Source: Geomonas agri (GTDB lineage Bacteria > Desulfobacterota > Desulfuromonadia > Geobacterales > Geobacteraceae). Taken from it: 64,000 bases of DNA. The stretch spans positions 62,001 to 126,000 of the forward strand of contig NZ_JAINZO010000003.1 of assembly GCF_020179605.1 (NCBI RefSeq), given 5' to 3'. A model generated the notes under the pieces. It was not told where the DNA came from and did no database searches. It worked only from the letters and a program-made list of their open reading frames with translations. Of the stretch, positions 9,221 through 19,289 are shown one piece after another; the stretch's first letter is position 1, and the number at the start of each line of letters is the position of its first letter. A program made the translations under genes and the position numbers.

Positions 9221-10768
9221 TTAGAAATGCTTCTTGCGCTCCGAGGACGAACCGATGCGGAGCATCTCGCGGTACTTGGTCACGGTGCGCCGTGCAATGA
9301 CGATGTTGTGGTCGGACAACATCTCCGCCAGGCGCTGGTCCGAGTAGGGGCGCTTGGGATCCTCGTTGTCCACCAGTTCCTTGATCTTGCTCTTGACGCT
9401 CTCGGAGGCGATGAAGTCCCCCTCGCCGGTGGAGATCCCCGAGTTGAAGAAGTACTTCAGCTCAAAGAGCCCCTGTGGGGTCTGCATATACTTGTTGGTG
9501 GTGACGCGGCTGATAGTGGACTCGTGCATGCCGATGTCCTCCGCGATGTCGCGCAGCACCAACGGGCGCAGGTATTCGATGCCGCGGTCAAGGAAGTCGC
9601 GCTGGAACTTGACAATGCTCTTGGCCACCTTGAAGATGGTGCGCTGGCGCTGCTGGATGCTCTTGATGAGCCAGATGGCGGAGCGCATCTTCTCACCGAT
9701 GTAGTCTTCGGCCACCTTGTCCACGGCGCGGCTTGACTTGGCTTCGGGAGCGTAGATCGGGTTGATCCTGAGGTTGGGCATCCCCTCGTCGTTGAGCATC
9801 ACCACGTACTCGTCGCCTACCTTGTGCACGAAGATGTCGGCGGAGATGTACTGCACGTCGTCACTGCCGAAAACGCGGCCCGGCTTGGGGTCGAGCTCGG
9901 CGATGATGCGGGTCGCCGCCAGGATATCGTTAACGTCCACCCCGAGCACCTTGGCCGCCTGCTTGTACTTGTGGCTCTCCAGATCCTTCAGGTGGTCGCG
10001 CAACAGCGCCTCGACCAGGCTCCCCGCCATACCCAGGCTCGCCACCTGGATCAGCAGGCACTCGCGTAGGTCGCGGGCGCCGACGCCGACCGGGTCGAAC
10101 TCCTGGATCCGCTTCAGCACCCCCTCGACCAGCGGGGTCAACACGCTCTCGGCGAAACCGTCCGCCGCCTCGGTCGATTGATCCTCGGAGGCGTCGGCGG
10201 GAAGCCCAGCCCACTCCAGGGCCTCTTCGAGGAAGGGGCTCGCCTGGACGCAGGCCGACGCGATATCCTCGAGGCTCGCGCGCAGGTAGCCGTCCTCGTC
10301 GATGTTGCCGATGATCTCTGCGCCAACCACCATCTCGCGCTCAGTGAGGCGGGTGAGGCTCAGCTGCCAGATCAGGTGGTCGAACAGGGTAGATTTCTTG
10401 GTCAGGAGGTTTTCAAAAGAGGGGCGGTCCTCGTCGTCGTAGTATTGCTCGCCGGAACTGTAGTTGTAGCCGTCGATGTAGGAGTCCCAGTCGGTGTCCC
10501 GGGTCTCTTCACCGGCACGGACCTCTTGGAAGTCATTGGCGGCACTCTCCGGCTCCGCTTCCTTCTCGCGCAGTTCGAGCTGCTCGGGCTCGCGGATCTC
10601 CTCCTGTTCGATTACCTCGTCCAGGATGGGATTTTCCTCAAGCTCCTGCCGCACTACGTCCTGCAACTCCAGCCGGGAGAGCTGAAGCAGCTTGATGGCC
10701 TGCTGCAACTGGGGGGTCATCACCAGTTGCTGACTCATTTTCATCTGCTGGCGCATCTCTATTGCCAT
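9221..10768 (-). CDS. rpoN: RNA polymerase sigma-54 factor
   Basis: 515 residues. The N-terminal glutamine-rich region I (MSQQLVMTPQLQQAIKLL) contacts activators. An acidic region II spans about 50-130. The C-terminus holds the helix-turn-helix and the RpoN box (IARRTVTKYREMLRIG) just before the basic tail. Slightly longer than the usual 480 or so. The 246 nt between lptB and rpoN (10769-11014) holds no convincing gene; a minus-strand TATAAT at 10927-10932, without a clear -35, could be an internal promoter. It heads the hpf-hprK-rapZ-PTS part of the run. Confidence 0.95.
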   Translation of the reverse strand: MAIEMRQQMKMSQQLVMTPQLQQAIKLLQLSRLELQDVVRQELEENPILDEVIEQEEIREPEQLELREKEAEPESAANDFQEVRAGEETRDTDWDSYIDGYNYSSGEQYYDDEDRPSFENLLTKKSTLFDHLIWQLSLTRLTEREMVVGAEIIGNIDEDGYLRASLEDIASACVQASPFLEEALEWAGLPADASEDQSTEAADGFAESVLTPLVEGVLKRIQEFDPVGVGARDLRECLLIQVASLGMAGSLVEALLRDHLKDLESHKYKQAAKVLGVDVNDILAATRIIAELDPKPGRVFGSDDVQYISADIFVHKVGDEYVVMLNDEGMPNLRINPIYAPEAKSSRAVDKVAEDYIGEKMRSAIWLIKSIQQRQRTIFKVAKSIVKFQRDFLDRGIEYLRPLVLRDIAEDIGMHESTISRVTTNKYMQTPQGLFELKYFFNSGISTGEGDFIASESVKSKIKELVDNEDPKRPYSDQRLAEMLSDHNIVIARRTVTKYREMLRIGSSSERKKHF

Positions 10769-11014
10769 AAGTCCTCACAAACCCTTGAAAACCGTTCTGC
10801 GTTCTGCCTGGTTGTTCTACATAAAAAACCGGGAACCTATTGATAAACCGTGTAATTGATGATCATGCGAGCTGTATGAGAATGGAACGTCCCGATGTTC
10901 ATGGAGTAACTGTTCTCTTTGTTCTCATTATAGCGTGAGCAACGAACTTTGGCGACCTTGATTTCGCATTTTAATGTGGAGCGCAGCGACAAGAACATAG
11001 AACGTAATTTTTCT

Positions 11015-11752
11015 TTACAGCCTGAACTTGTCACCCAGATAGATTTCCCGTGCCTTCTTGCTTTGTGAAATCTGCACCGGGTCGCCCACTTCGAGCACCT
11101 CGCCGGCGTTCATGATGTAGGCCTTGTCGCAGACACCGAGGGTCTCGCGCACGTTGTGGTCGGAGATCAGCACCCCCAGCCCCTTCTCCTTCAGCGCCCT
11201 GATGATGTTCTGGATATCGATCACCGCGATCGGGTCGATACCCGCGAAGGGCTCGTCGAGCAGGATGAAGCTGGGATCGGTGGCCAAGGCCCGGGCGATC
11301 TCGACGCGGCGCCGCTCACCGCCAGAAAGGGCGTAGCCGCGGCTCCCTGCAATGTGCTCGACCCGGAACTCCGCCAGCAACTCTTCCACCCGCTCCCTGC
11401 GCCGAACCGGCTCCAGGTCCATGGTCTCCAGCACGGCCATCAGGTTGTCCCGCACGGTGAGGCGGCGGAACACCGATGGCTCCTGCGGCAGGTAGCTGAT
11501 GCCGCGACGCGCCCTCTGGTACATGGGGAGCCCGGTGATCGGTTCGCCGTCCAGGAAGACCTGTCCCTGGTCGGGACGGGTCAACCCCACCACCATGTAG
11601 AAGGTAGTGGTCTTGCCGGCACCGTTGGGACCCAGCAACCCGATCACCTCTCCCGAGGAGATCTCCAGGTCCACCCCCTTCACCACCATGCGCTTGTTGA
11701 AACCCTTTTGCAGTCCCTTGGTGTAGAGGGTGCTACGGCTTGGCACCGACAT
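11015..11752 (-). CDS. lptB: LPS export ABC transporter ATP-binding protein LptB
   Basis: 245 residues. Walker [12 protein letters not shown] (about 37-47), ABC signature LSGGERRRVEIARAL, Walker B FILLDEPFAGID and the switch His in SDHNVRETLG. It powers extraction of LPS from the inner membrane with LptF/LptG (not in this window). The start overlaps lptA by 20 nt. Gene order lptC-lptA-lptB-rpoN is the classic arrangement. Confidence 0.95.
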   Translation of the reverse strand: MSVPSRSTLYTKGLQKGFNKRMVVKGVDLEISSGEVIGLLGPNGAGKTTTFYMVVGLTRPDQGQVFLDGEPITGLPMYQRARRGISYLPQEPSVFRRLTVRDNLMAVLETMDLEPVRRRERVEELLAEFRVEHIAGSRGYALSGGERRRVEIARALATDPSFILLDEPFAGIDPIAVIDIQNIIRALKEKGLGVLISDHNVRETLGVCDKAYIMNAGEVLEVGDPVQISQSKKAREIYLGDKFRL

Positions 11753-12227
11753 TCTTTCCTCCCGGATGGATGACCGCTTCCACCCGTTCCTTGGGGCCGC
11801 TGGTAACCACGCTCTTCTGCTCGTTGACGTAGTAGGTGATGATCTTGCCGGTCACCACGTCCTCGCCCGAAACCACCTTGGGGTTGCCGTCCAGGACGAT
11901 GCGCGCCAGCTTGGGGTCGTAGACCCCGTGGGCGCCGGTCGCCTGGCGCTCTTCCTGCACGATGCGCACGTTACCGAATGCCTCGACCTGCGACACCTCG
12001 TTGTTGGGGCCGCCGTAGCTGACCACCAGACGGTCCGTGTAGAGGGTCATGTCACCCTGGCGGGCGACCACCTTCCCCTCGAAGGTTGCCGTCTTCTTCT
12101 CGTTATCGGTATTGAGCGTGTCCGACTTTACCTTTAAAGGCTCTTTATTGCTGGTGCCCTGCGCGGCGTGGCCCGTCGTGGCCAGGGCAAGCAGCAGCGA
12201 GAGACAGGAGACGATTCGGCGCATCAC
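11733..12227 (-). CDS. lptA: LPS transport periplasmic bridge protein LptA
   Basis: 164 residues with a signal peptide (about 1-22, ending GHAA) and an OstA-like beta-jellyroll domain: LKVKSDTLNTDNEKKTATF, GKVVARQGDMTLYTDRLVV and repeats of short beta strands. It forms the periplasmic bridge carrying LPS from LptC to LptD. It overlaps lptC by 4 nt and lptB by 20 nt. Confidence 0.92.
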   Translation of the reverse strand: MMRRIVSCLSLLLALATTGHAAQGTSNKEPLKVKSDTLNTDNEKKTATFEGKVVARQGDMTLYTDRLVVSYGGPNNEVSQVEAFGNVRIVQEERQATGAHGVYDPKLARIVLDGNPKVVSGEDVVTGKIITYYVNEQKSVVTSGPKERVEAVIHPGGKNVGAKP

Positions 12228-12796
12228 TCCCCCCCCTGCCGGTACACGGCGCTTACATCCTTCAACAACCTGAACTTCCGAGTCTGCGTATAGTACTCCA
12301 TACCTGTCCCTTCCAACTGGCTTCCGATGTCCGTCAACTCGACCCGCTCCGTGGTCTGCAACATGCTGCGTGCCGCGACGTAGTTGACGCGATGGGTCGA
12401 GAAGCCGTAGCCCTTGCTGCTTTTCCCCCGCACGTTGCCAACTAGGGCGATATCCCTGGTCCCGTTGTGGTACTGCCCGGTGTCCGCCGTGATCACCAGC
12501 TCGCCCAGCCCCCCCGCCCCATGCACCACCATGCGCACGCCGGTGAGGTAGGAGATGTCGGCCGCTTTGTTATAGTCGGCCCGGGTAGCACTGAGCTCCC
12601 AGTGCTTGATGCCCTGTTTGGTTTCCGTGTAATGGAAATTGTGCAGGGAGACATCCACCTGGAGCGGAAGCTTGCGCACCGACAACTTCGGGGCCACTTC
12701 CTGCTGCATACGGAAGACTATGGTGGCAATCACCAACAGGGAGGCAACAACTGCCAGGACGCCTAGGAATCGCTTGAAATTATTGAAGTTATGCAT
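12224..12796 (-). CDS. lptC: LPS export system protein LptC
   Basis: 190 residues: a single N-terminal membrane anchor (about 9-28) and a periplasmic LptC/OstA-like domain (DVSLHNFHYTETKQG; WELSATRADYNK). It takes LPS from LptBFG and passes it to LptA. It is the first gene of the lptC-lptA-lptB-rpoN run. Its start has no Shine-Dalgarno sequence, and a strong promoter sits only 13 nt upstream, so the message may be nearly leaderless. Confidence 0.9.
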   Translation of the reverse strand: MHNFNNFKRFLGVLAVVASLLVIATIVFRMQQEVAPKLSVRKLPLQVDVSLHNFHYTETKQGIKHWELSATRADYNKAADISYLTGVRMVVHGAGGLGELVITADTGQYHNGTRDIALVGNVRGKSSKGYGFSTHRVNYVAARSMLQTTERVELTDIGSQLEGTGMEYYTQTRKFRLLKDVSAVYRQGGE

Positions 12797-12808
12797 GATT
12801 TCGCAGGA

Positions 12809-12837
12809 AGTATAGCATCTAAAAAAATCACTGTAAA
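12809..12837 (-). promoter_or_regulatory. Sigma-70 promoter for lptC-lptA-lptB-rpoN
   Basis: On the minus strand TTTACA (12832-12837), 17 nt, TATACT (12809-12814), with TGC before the -10 box. The -10 box ends 13 nt before the lptC ATG, so the 5' leader would be only about 5-8 nt. The rest of the 12797-13001 gap shows no gene; a GC-rich hairpin (CCGGTCC at 12941-12947 with GGACCGG at 12960-12966) follows fcl but lacks a T tract. Confidence 0.65.
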
Positions 12838-13001
12838 GCGCATTTTAGTGGAACTCTAAAATTTTGGCACAAAGATTGAAGAAGGCGCAAAATTGTGGTT
12901 GACAGAGTTATTCATGAGAATTCGGCAGCTTAAATGCACCCTCCGGTCCAGGCTGTAAACGGGACCGGCAGCGCGGGGAAGTGTCGGGAAAGGAAACGGG
13001 A

Positions 13002-13920
13002 TCAGCAGCGGTTGGCGAGGTACCAGGCGTAGGTGTCTTTGAGCCCCTGGTCAAGCTCGATCTTGTGGTGCCACCCCAGCTCGTGGATTCGGCTTACGTC
13101 GCTGAGCTTTCTCGGGGTGCCGTCCGGCTTGGAGATATCAAAGAGGATCTCGCCGGCAAAGCCCACCACCGCCGCTATCCTGCGGGCCAAGTCGGCGATG
13201 GTGAGTTCCTCGCCGCTGCCGACGTTGACCGGATCCCACCCCTCGTAACGCTCCATCAGGAACAGGGAGGCCCCGGCGACGTCGTCCACGTGGACAAACT
13301 CGCGGTACGGGGTCCCGGTTCCCCAGATGGTGACGCTCTTCGCTCCGGACTGCTTGGCTTCGTGGAACCTGCGAATCAGGGCGGGGAGGACGTGGGAGGT
13401 GGTGAGGTCGAAGTTGTCGTTGGGACCGTAGAGGTTGGTGGGCATGGCGCTGATGAACCGGGTCCCGTACTGGCGGTTGTAGGACTGGCACATCTTGATG
13501 CCGGCGATCTTGGCGATGGCGTAGGGCTCGTTGGTCGGCTCCAGCGGGCCGGTGAGCAGCGCCTCTTCCTTAATCGGCTGCGGCGCGAGCTTAGGATAGA
13601 TGCAGGTGGAACCCAAAAGCAGCAGTTTCTTGACCCCGGTGAGGTAGCTAGAGTGCAGCACGTTGTTCTGGATCATCAGGTTATCGTAGATGAAGTCGGC
13701 GGGGAAGCTGTTGTTGGCCACGATGCCCCCGACCTTGGCCGCCGCCAGGAAGACGTACTCCGGGCGCTCCGCCTCGAAAAACGCCCGCGTCGCCGCCTGG
13801 TCGCGCAGGTCGAGCTCGGAGCTTTTGCGCAGTACCAGGTTGTGGTACCCCGCGCGCTCCAGCTGCCGCACCAGGGCGGAACCGACCAGGCCGCGGTGCC
13901 CGGCCACGAAGATCCTGGCG

Positions 13921-13931
<11 letters not shown>
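13002..13931 (-). CDS. fcl: GDP-L-fucose synthase
   Basis: 309 residues, a short-chain dehydrogenase/epimerase. The NADP-binding loop is [16 protein letters not shown] (9-24), and the catalytic Ser/Tyr/Lys lie in [16 protein letters not shown] and [13 protein letters not shown]. It converts GDP-4-keto-6-deoxymannose (made by Gmd, encoded immediately upstream and overlapping by 11 nt) to GDP-L-fucose, a donor for LPS or exopolysaccharide. The strongest alternative within the family is a GDP-sugar epimerase/reductase of related specificity; pairing with gmd supports fcl. Confidence 0.92.
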
Positions 13932-14973
<1,042 letters not shown>

Positions 14974-15046
14974 GAGGCCTCCATTAAATTTGATCCAATA
15001 ATGAATAACATGCGGCGGCCGTATGGCAACCCGGAGCGCTGAAACT

Positions 15047-16510
15047 TTATTTGGTGGAGAGGATCTTGTCGATGATGCGGCTGGTGGAACGGCCATCGAC
15101 GAACTCAATCAATTCGACCCGTCCCCCCATCGATTCGACCACTTCACGCCCCACGACCTGGTCGATGTTGTAGTCCCCCCCCTTGACCAGGATGGACGGG
15201 CAGAGCGCCTCGATCAGCCTGAGCGGCGTATCCTCATCGAAGAGCACCACGTAGTCGACGCACCCCAGGGCGGCCAGGATATGCGCCCGCTCCTTCTCCT
15301 CGATGAGCGGCCGGCCCTCTCCCTTGAGCCGTTTCACCGATGCGTCGGTGTTCAGACCGACCACCAGGAGGTCGCCCAGTTCCCGCGCCTTCTGCAGGTA
15401 CTTCACGTGTCCGACGTGCAACAGGTCGAAGCAGCCGTTGGTGAAAACCACCTTCCTGCCACGGTTGCGCTCGCGGGCGATGAGATGCTCTAGGACGTCC
15501 AGGTTCTTGATCTTGGCATCGCTGTCGCGCAGGGCGTGGCCGACCTCCTCGATCACCTCCCGCGGCGACACGGTGGAGGTACCCAGCTTGCCAACTACGA
15601 TGCCGGCGGCGATGTTGGCGACCCAGGCCGCGTCCGCCAGCGACAGGCCGCAGGCAAGTCCTACCGACAGGACCGAGATGACGGTATCGCCGGCACCGGT
15701 CACGTCGAAGACCTCGCGGGCCACGGTCGGGATGTGCACCGCCTCCCCACGCACCGGGAAGAGCGACATACCCGCCTCGCTGCGGGTTATGAGCAAGGCG
15801 TCGAGCTCCAGGGTGGCGAGCATCCGGCCGGCCGCCTGCTCCAGCGACTCCTGGTCGGTGATGGCTACTCCCGAGGCGACTTCGGCCTCCTTCCGGTTGG
15901 GGGTGAGCACCGTGGCGCCCCGGTACTTGGAGAAGTCGTCTCCCTTGGGATCGACCACAACCGGAATACCGAGTTCCCGCCCCTTACGGCAGAGCGCGGC
16001 GAGGAGTGCCGGGGTCAGCACCCCCTTCAGGTAATCGGAGACCACGATGACGTCGAACTCGCCCAGGTGCGCGTCGAGGTAGACCAGCAGCGCCTGTTCA
16101 CTGACGCCACCGATGGGCGCCTTGGTTTCCCGGTCGATGCGCACGATCTGCTGGTGCGCCGCGAGAACCCTGGTTTTCTTGCTGGTCCTGCGCTGCGGGT
16201 CCTGGATCAGCCCGGCGAGAACGACCCCCTTCTCGTCCAGGGTCCGGCGCAGCACGTCGCCGTTCTCGTCAGTCCCGATCACCGAGCAGACCGCCACCTG
16301 GCAGCCAAGCGCAACCAGGTTGTTGACCACGTTCCCCGCGCCTCCCAGGCGCAACTCTTCCCGGGAGACCTCGACCACCTGCACCGGGGCCTCCGGCGAG
16401 ATCCGCTCCGCCTTGCCGAGCAGGTACTCGTCCAGCATGAGGTCGCCGACCACGAGGGCCCGCACCGAGGTAGCGCGTTCAAAAAGGGATTCTATTTCAC
16501 GTCTTTCCAT
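15047..16510 (-). CDS. hldE: Bifunctional heptose kinase/adenylyltransferase HldE
   Basis: 487 residues with two domains. The N-terminal ribokinase fold (about 1-325) has [10 protein letters not shown] and the ATP/anion-hole motif [13 protein letters not shown]. The C-terminal nucleotidyltransferase has [17 protein letters not shown] with the HxGH site. It makes ADP-heptose precursors for the LPS inner core: phosphorylation of D-glycero-beta-D-manno-heptose 7-phosphate at O-1, then adenylylation. This agrees with the heptosyltransferases encoded upstream. GmhA, GmhB and HldD are not in the window. Confidence 0.94.
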   Translation of the reverse strand: MERREIESLFERATSVRALVVGDLMLDEYLLGKAERISPEAPVQVVEVSREELRLGGAGNVVNNLVALGCQVAVCSVIGTDENGDVLRRTLDEKGVVLAGLIQDPQRRTSKKTRVLAAHQQIVRIDRETKAPIGGVSEQALLVYLDAHLGEFDVIVVSDYLKGVLTPALLAALCRKGRELGIPVVVDPKGDDFSKYRGATVLTPNRKEAEVASGVAITDQESLEQAAGRMLATLELDALLITRSEAGMSLFPVRGEAVHIPTVAREVFDVTGAGDTVISVLSVGLACGLSLADAAWVANIAAGIVVGKLGTSTVSPREVIEEVGHALRDSDAKIKNLDVLEHLIARERNRGRKVVFTNGCFDLLHVGHVKYLQKARELGDLLVVGLNTDASVKRLKGEGRPLIEEKERAHILAALGCVDYVVLFDEDTPLRLIEALCPSILVKGGDYNIDQVVGREVVESMGGRVELIEFVDGRSTSRIIDKILSTK

Positions 16511-16598
16511 TCAATATCTCCAAGCTGTTGCGATGTAGAAGGTGCTGCGCCTGCGGCCGCGCTGCTGGGCCAGGCAGGTCGGAAAAGTGCGCCGCGGT

Positions 16599-17546
16599 TC
16601 AGGCGATCCGGTCCAGGATGCCCGCGGCGAGGAGCGGGATCATGATCTCGTGGTGCCCGGTGACGGTGAAACCCTGGCTGTCGCCCGTGGTGGGACGCCT
16701 GACGACGTTGGTGAGCGGCCGGTAGTGCTGCTGCATGTCGAAGTTGGCGGTGGTGAAGCGATCGACGTGGTGCCCGAGATTCTGGGCGATGGAAAGGGCC
16801 TTCAGGAAAACCTCGGGCAGGAGCACGGCGCTGCCGATGTTCAGGTAAACCCCGCCGTCGCCGAGTCCTGAAACGACCGAGGTGAAGATCCGGAAATCGG
16901 TGAAGCTGGCAGCGCCCAGGACAGCGCCATCGGCGGAGGGATGCTGATGGGTGATATCGGTACCGATGGCAACGTGCACCGTTACCGGGATCCCCTTCGC
17001 CACGCAGGCGGCCATCAGGCTCCGCTCCCGGTAGGGGAGCTCGCGCTCGAGGATCATGCGCCCCAGCGCTTCGCCATGCCCGAGCCCCTGGGCGACGCCG
17101 CGCTTGAGCGCGTCGTTGATCTGGGCGCCGGTTTCTTCCGCCATGCCGAAGTTGCCGGCATGGAGAACGGCGCCGACGTCCTCGCTGGTGGCCCCGATCA
17201 GGGCGATCTCGAAGTCATGGATGGAGCCCGAGCCGTTCAAGGCCACGGCGGTGACCACATCGGCGTCGATCAGGGACTTGATGACCGGCTGCAGGCCGCA
17301 CTTGATGACGTGCCCCCCCATGGCCATGACCACGGGTTTCCCCTTGGCACGGGCCGCGACCACGGCGTCGATGATCCGGTTCAGCGCCTGGGCGCCCAGC
17401 TGGTCGGGGAGGGACGCGAGGAGCTCGGCCACGGTCATGCCGGGGCGCACCGGACCGGCCAGGTGCTCCCGGACGTTCATCTTGTTCTTCCTGTTGGCGA
17501 TGGGGTACGTGCTGACGCCAGAAAAATCGAGAGGACGGTGCTTCAC
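16599..17546 (-). CDS. Conserved protein of uncertain function, possibly deoxyhypusine-synthase-like
   Basis: 315 residues from a GTG at 17544-17546 that follows AAAGGA with good spacing; a second GTG 15 nt upstream is possible. I do not firmly recognise it. It is a soluble Gly-rich alpha/beta protein: PVVMAMGGHVIKCGL, VALNGSGSIHDFEIALIG, and a C-terminal stretch VVSGLGDGGVYLNIGSAV. The order of these Gly-rich loops recalls deoxyhypusine-synthase-fold proteins (NAD-binding), but this is a weak resemblance from memory. It lies between hldE and a UDP-glucuronate epimerase, so a link to sugar-nucleotide or cell-envelope metabolism is possible. Confidence 0.6.
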   Translation of the reverse strand: MKHRPLDFSGVSTYPIANRKNKMNVREHLAGPVRPGMTVAELLASLPDQLGAQALNRIIDAVVAARAKGKPVVMAMGGHVIKCGLQPVIKSLIDADVVTAVALNGSGSIHDFEIALIGATSEDVGAVLHAGNFGMAEETGAQINDALKRGVAQGLGHGEALGRMILERELPYRERSLMAACVAKGIPVTVHVAIGTDITHQHPSADGAVLGAASFTDFRIFTSVVSGLGDGGVYLNIGSAVLLPEVFLKALSIAQNLGHHVDRFTTANFDMQQHYRPLTNVVRRPTTGDSQGFTVTGHHEIMIPLLAAGILDRIA

Positions 17547-17597
17547 GGTGATCCTTTCCACTGCCTGGATGTGGTGCCGGCGGCCCTGCGGGCCGCC

Positions 17598-18608
17598 TCA
17601 GATCCTATAAAACTCACGGTACCAGGAGACAAAGCGCCCGATCCCCTCCTCGATCGAGGTGGCGGGACGGAAGTCGACGTCCCGGATCAGGTCGTCCACG
17701 TCGGCGTAGGTGGCGGGCACGTCGCCGGCCTGGATAGGGAGGAAGTTCTTCTTGGCCTCCCTGCCCAGCGCCTGCTCCAGCACCTCGATGAAACGCAGCA
17801 GCTCGACGGGGTTGTTGTTGCCGATGTTGTAGATGCGGTAGGGTGCGTAGCTGGTGCCGGGGTCGGGGTGGCTCCCCTGCCACGCCGGGTCGCCGGCCGG
17901 CACCCGGTCCACCACCCTGGTCACCCCCTCGACGATGTCGTCGACGTAGGTGAAGTCGCGCTGCATCTTGCCGTGGTTGAACACGTCGATGGGGCGCCCT
18001 TCCAGGATGGCCCTGGTGAACAGGAACAGCGCCATATCCGGACGCCCCCAAGGGCCATAGACAGTGAAAAAGCGCAGTCCCGTGGTGGGAAGGCCGTACA
18101 GGCTCGAGTAGGTGTGCGCCATGAGCTCGTTGGCCTTCTTGGTCGCCGCGTAGAGCGACACCGGGTGGTCCACGTTGTGGTGCACCGAGAAGGGCATCGA
18201 GGTGTTGGCGCCGTAAACCGAGCTGGACGAGGCGTACACCAGGTGGCCGACCTTGTTGTGCCTGCACCCTTCCAGGATGTTGATGAAACCGCTTATGTTG
18301 CTGTCGATGTAGGCGTAGGGGTTCTGGATGGAGTACCTGACCCCCGCCTGGGCGGCCAGGTTGACCACGCTGTCGAAGCGTTCCGCGGCGAACAGCGCCG
18401 CGCAGCCATCACGGTCCTCGAGACTCATGCGCACGAACCTGAATCCGGGCTTTCCTTCCAGCCTGGCCAGCCTCGCCTCCTTGAGCCCCACGTCGTAGTA
18501 ATCGTTGACGTTGTCCAGGCCCACCACCTCGTGCCCCTTTGCCAAAAGCTTTTCCGAGAGGTGGTATCCGATGAAGCCAGCTGCGCCGGTAACCAGTATC
18601 TTAGCCAT
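17598..18608 (-). CDS. UDP-glucuronate 4-epimerase-type NAD-dependent epimerase
   Basis: 336 residues, extended short-chain dehydrogenase. The NAD loop is [16 protein letters not shown], the catalytic region [11 protein letters not shown] and [15 protein letters not shown] (YxxxK), and the family mark [15 protein letters not shown]. The sequence [18 protein letters not shown] after the first strand is typical of UDP-GlcA 4-epimerases (LspL/Cap1J type), which make UDP-galacturonate. The product likely feeds LPS core or capsule. Start supported by GGAGG 5 nt before ATG. Confidence 0.9.
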   Translation of the reverse strand: MAKILVTGAAGFIGYHLSEKLLAKGHEVVGLDNVNDYYDVGLKEARLARLEGKPGFRFVRMSLEDRDGCAALFAAERFDSVVNLAAQAGVRYSIQNPYAYIDSNISGFINILEGCRHNKVGHLVYASSSSVYGANTSMPFSVHHNVDHPVSLYAATKKANELMAHTYSSLYGLPTTGLRFFTVYGPWGRPDMALFLFTRAILEGRPIDVFNHGKMQRDFTYVDDIVEGVTRVVDRVPAGDPAWQGSHPDPGTSYAPYRIYNIGNNNPVELLRFIEVLEQALGREAKKNFLPIQAGDVPATYADVDDLIRDVDFRPATSIEEGIGRFVSWYREFYRI

Positions 18609-18673
18609 GCCTACCTCCGTTGGAATTTGGGTTTTTCAGGCGTGTGCCGGAGCGCCGTCTCGCGGCACGTGTC

Positions 18674-19282
18674 CTACCCCTTCTGCCGGTACAGCTCGGG
18701 ATTGAGGGTGGGGTCGTTGTACATCTTGTACTGGCGATACACCTTCATCTTTCTAACACCGGCGAGGTAGTCGTCAAGGAGAAGGTTGAAGGCCCGCTCG
18801 AGGTCGCAGCGCTGCTCCCTGAGGACCGCGAGCCGGTGCAGCGAGCGCCTGCGGTGCTCGTCGTCGATGTCGGTGCGCTCGGTGTCCTCGTTCATGTGGT
18901 ACACCTTGAGCGACATGATGAAGATCCTGTCCACGATGGAACCGGGGGTCTCCGAGTTGATCGGCAGTTCCCGGGTGAAATCAACCTGCGGGGTGAGCCA
19001 GGCCAGGATCTCCTCGTCCAGCTTCTCGATGAGGTCGTTGCGCCGCTGGTTGAAGCGGTCGATGTTGCGCTTCACCTGGGCGATGGCGCTGTCCTCGACG
19101 TCCGTTCTGCGCGCCTTGTCCTCTTCGTGCCACAGCGAATAGTTCTGCCAGCCAAGCTCCAGGGCGGTGGGGTTGAGCCCACCAGTCTCGGCCGCATGAT
19201 CAGCGGGGTCGGTGTGCCAGAAGGAGATCAGCCGGTCAAACGTCTCGGCGAGCCCCGCCAGTTTCAGTTCCTTTGCATGCAT
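18674..19282 (-). CDS. DUF4254 protein in LPS glycosyltransferase block
   Basis: A 202-residue soluble, mostly helical, charged protein matching the DUF4254 pattern: FDRLISFWHTDP near the start, NYSLWHEEDKARRTDV, and IVDRIFIMSLKVYHMNEDTERTD. The start follows GAGGTGAA. The function is unknown. It lies 8 nt after a GT9 glycosyltransferase and before the epimerase, all on the same strand, so it is part of the LPS-core operon. The His/Asp/Glu-rich middle (residues 30-60) could bind metal; that is speculation. Confidence 0.85.
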   Translation of the reverse strand: MHAKELKLAGLAETFDRLISFWHTDPADHAAETGGLNPTALELGWQNYSLWHEEDKARRTDVEDSAIAQVKRNIDRFNQRRNDLIEKLDEEILAWLTPQVDFTRELPINSETPGSIVDRIFIMSLKVYHMNEDTERTDIDDEHRRRSLHRLAVLREQRCDLERAFNLLLDDYLAGVRKMKVYRQYKMYNDPTLNPELYRQKG

Positions 19283-19289
19283 CTTCGAT

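Noticed and set aside
10837-11034. 65-codon frame between lptB and rpoN
   Set aside because: No ribosome site, no family, AT-rich intergenic composition, and it overlaps the end of lptB.
12865-12879. Sigma-54-like site TGGCAC-N5-TTGA on the plus strand
   Set aside because: The essential GC of the -12 element is GA and no plus-strand gene follows.
15023-15108. N-terminal extension of gmd to 15108
   Set aside because: The extra residues overlap the end of hldE and match no family; ATG 14973 has a strong ribosome site.
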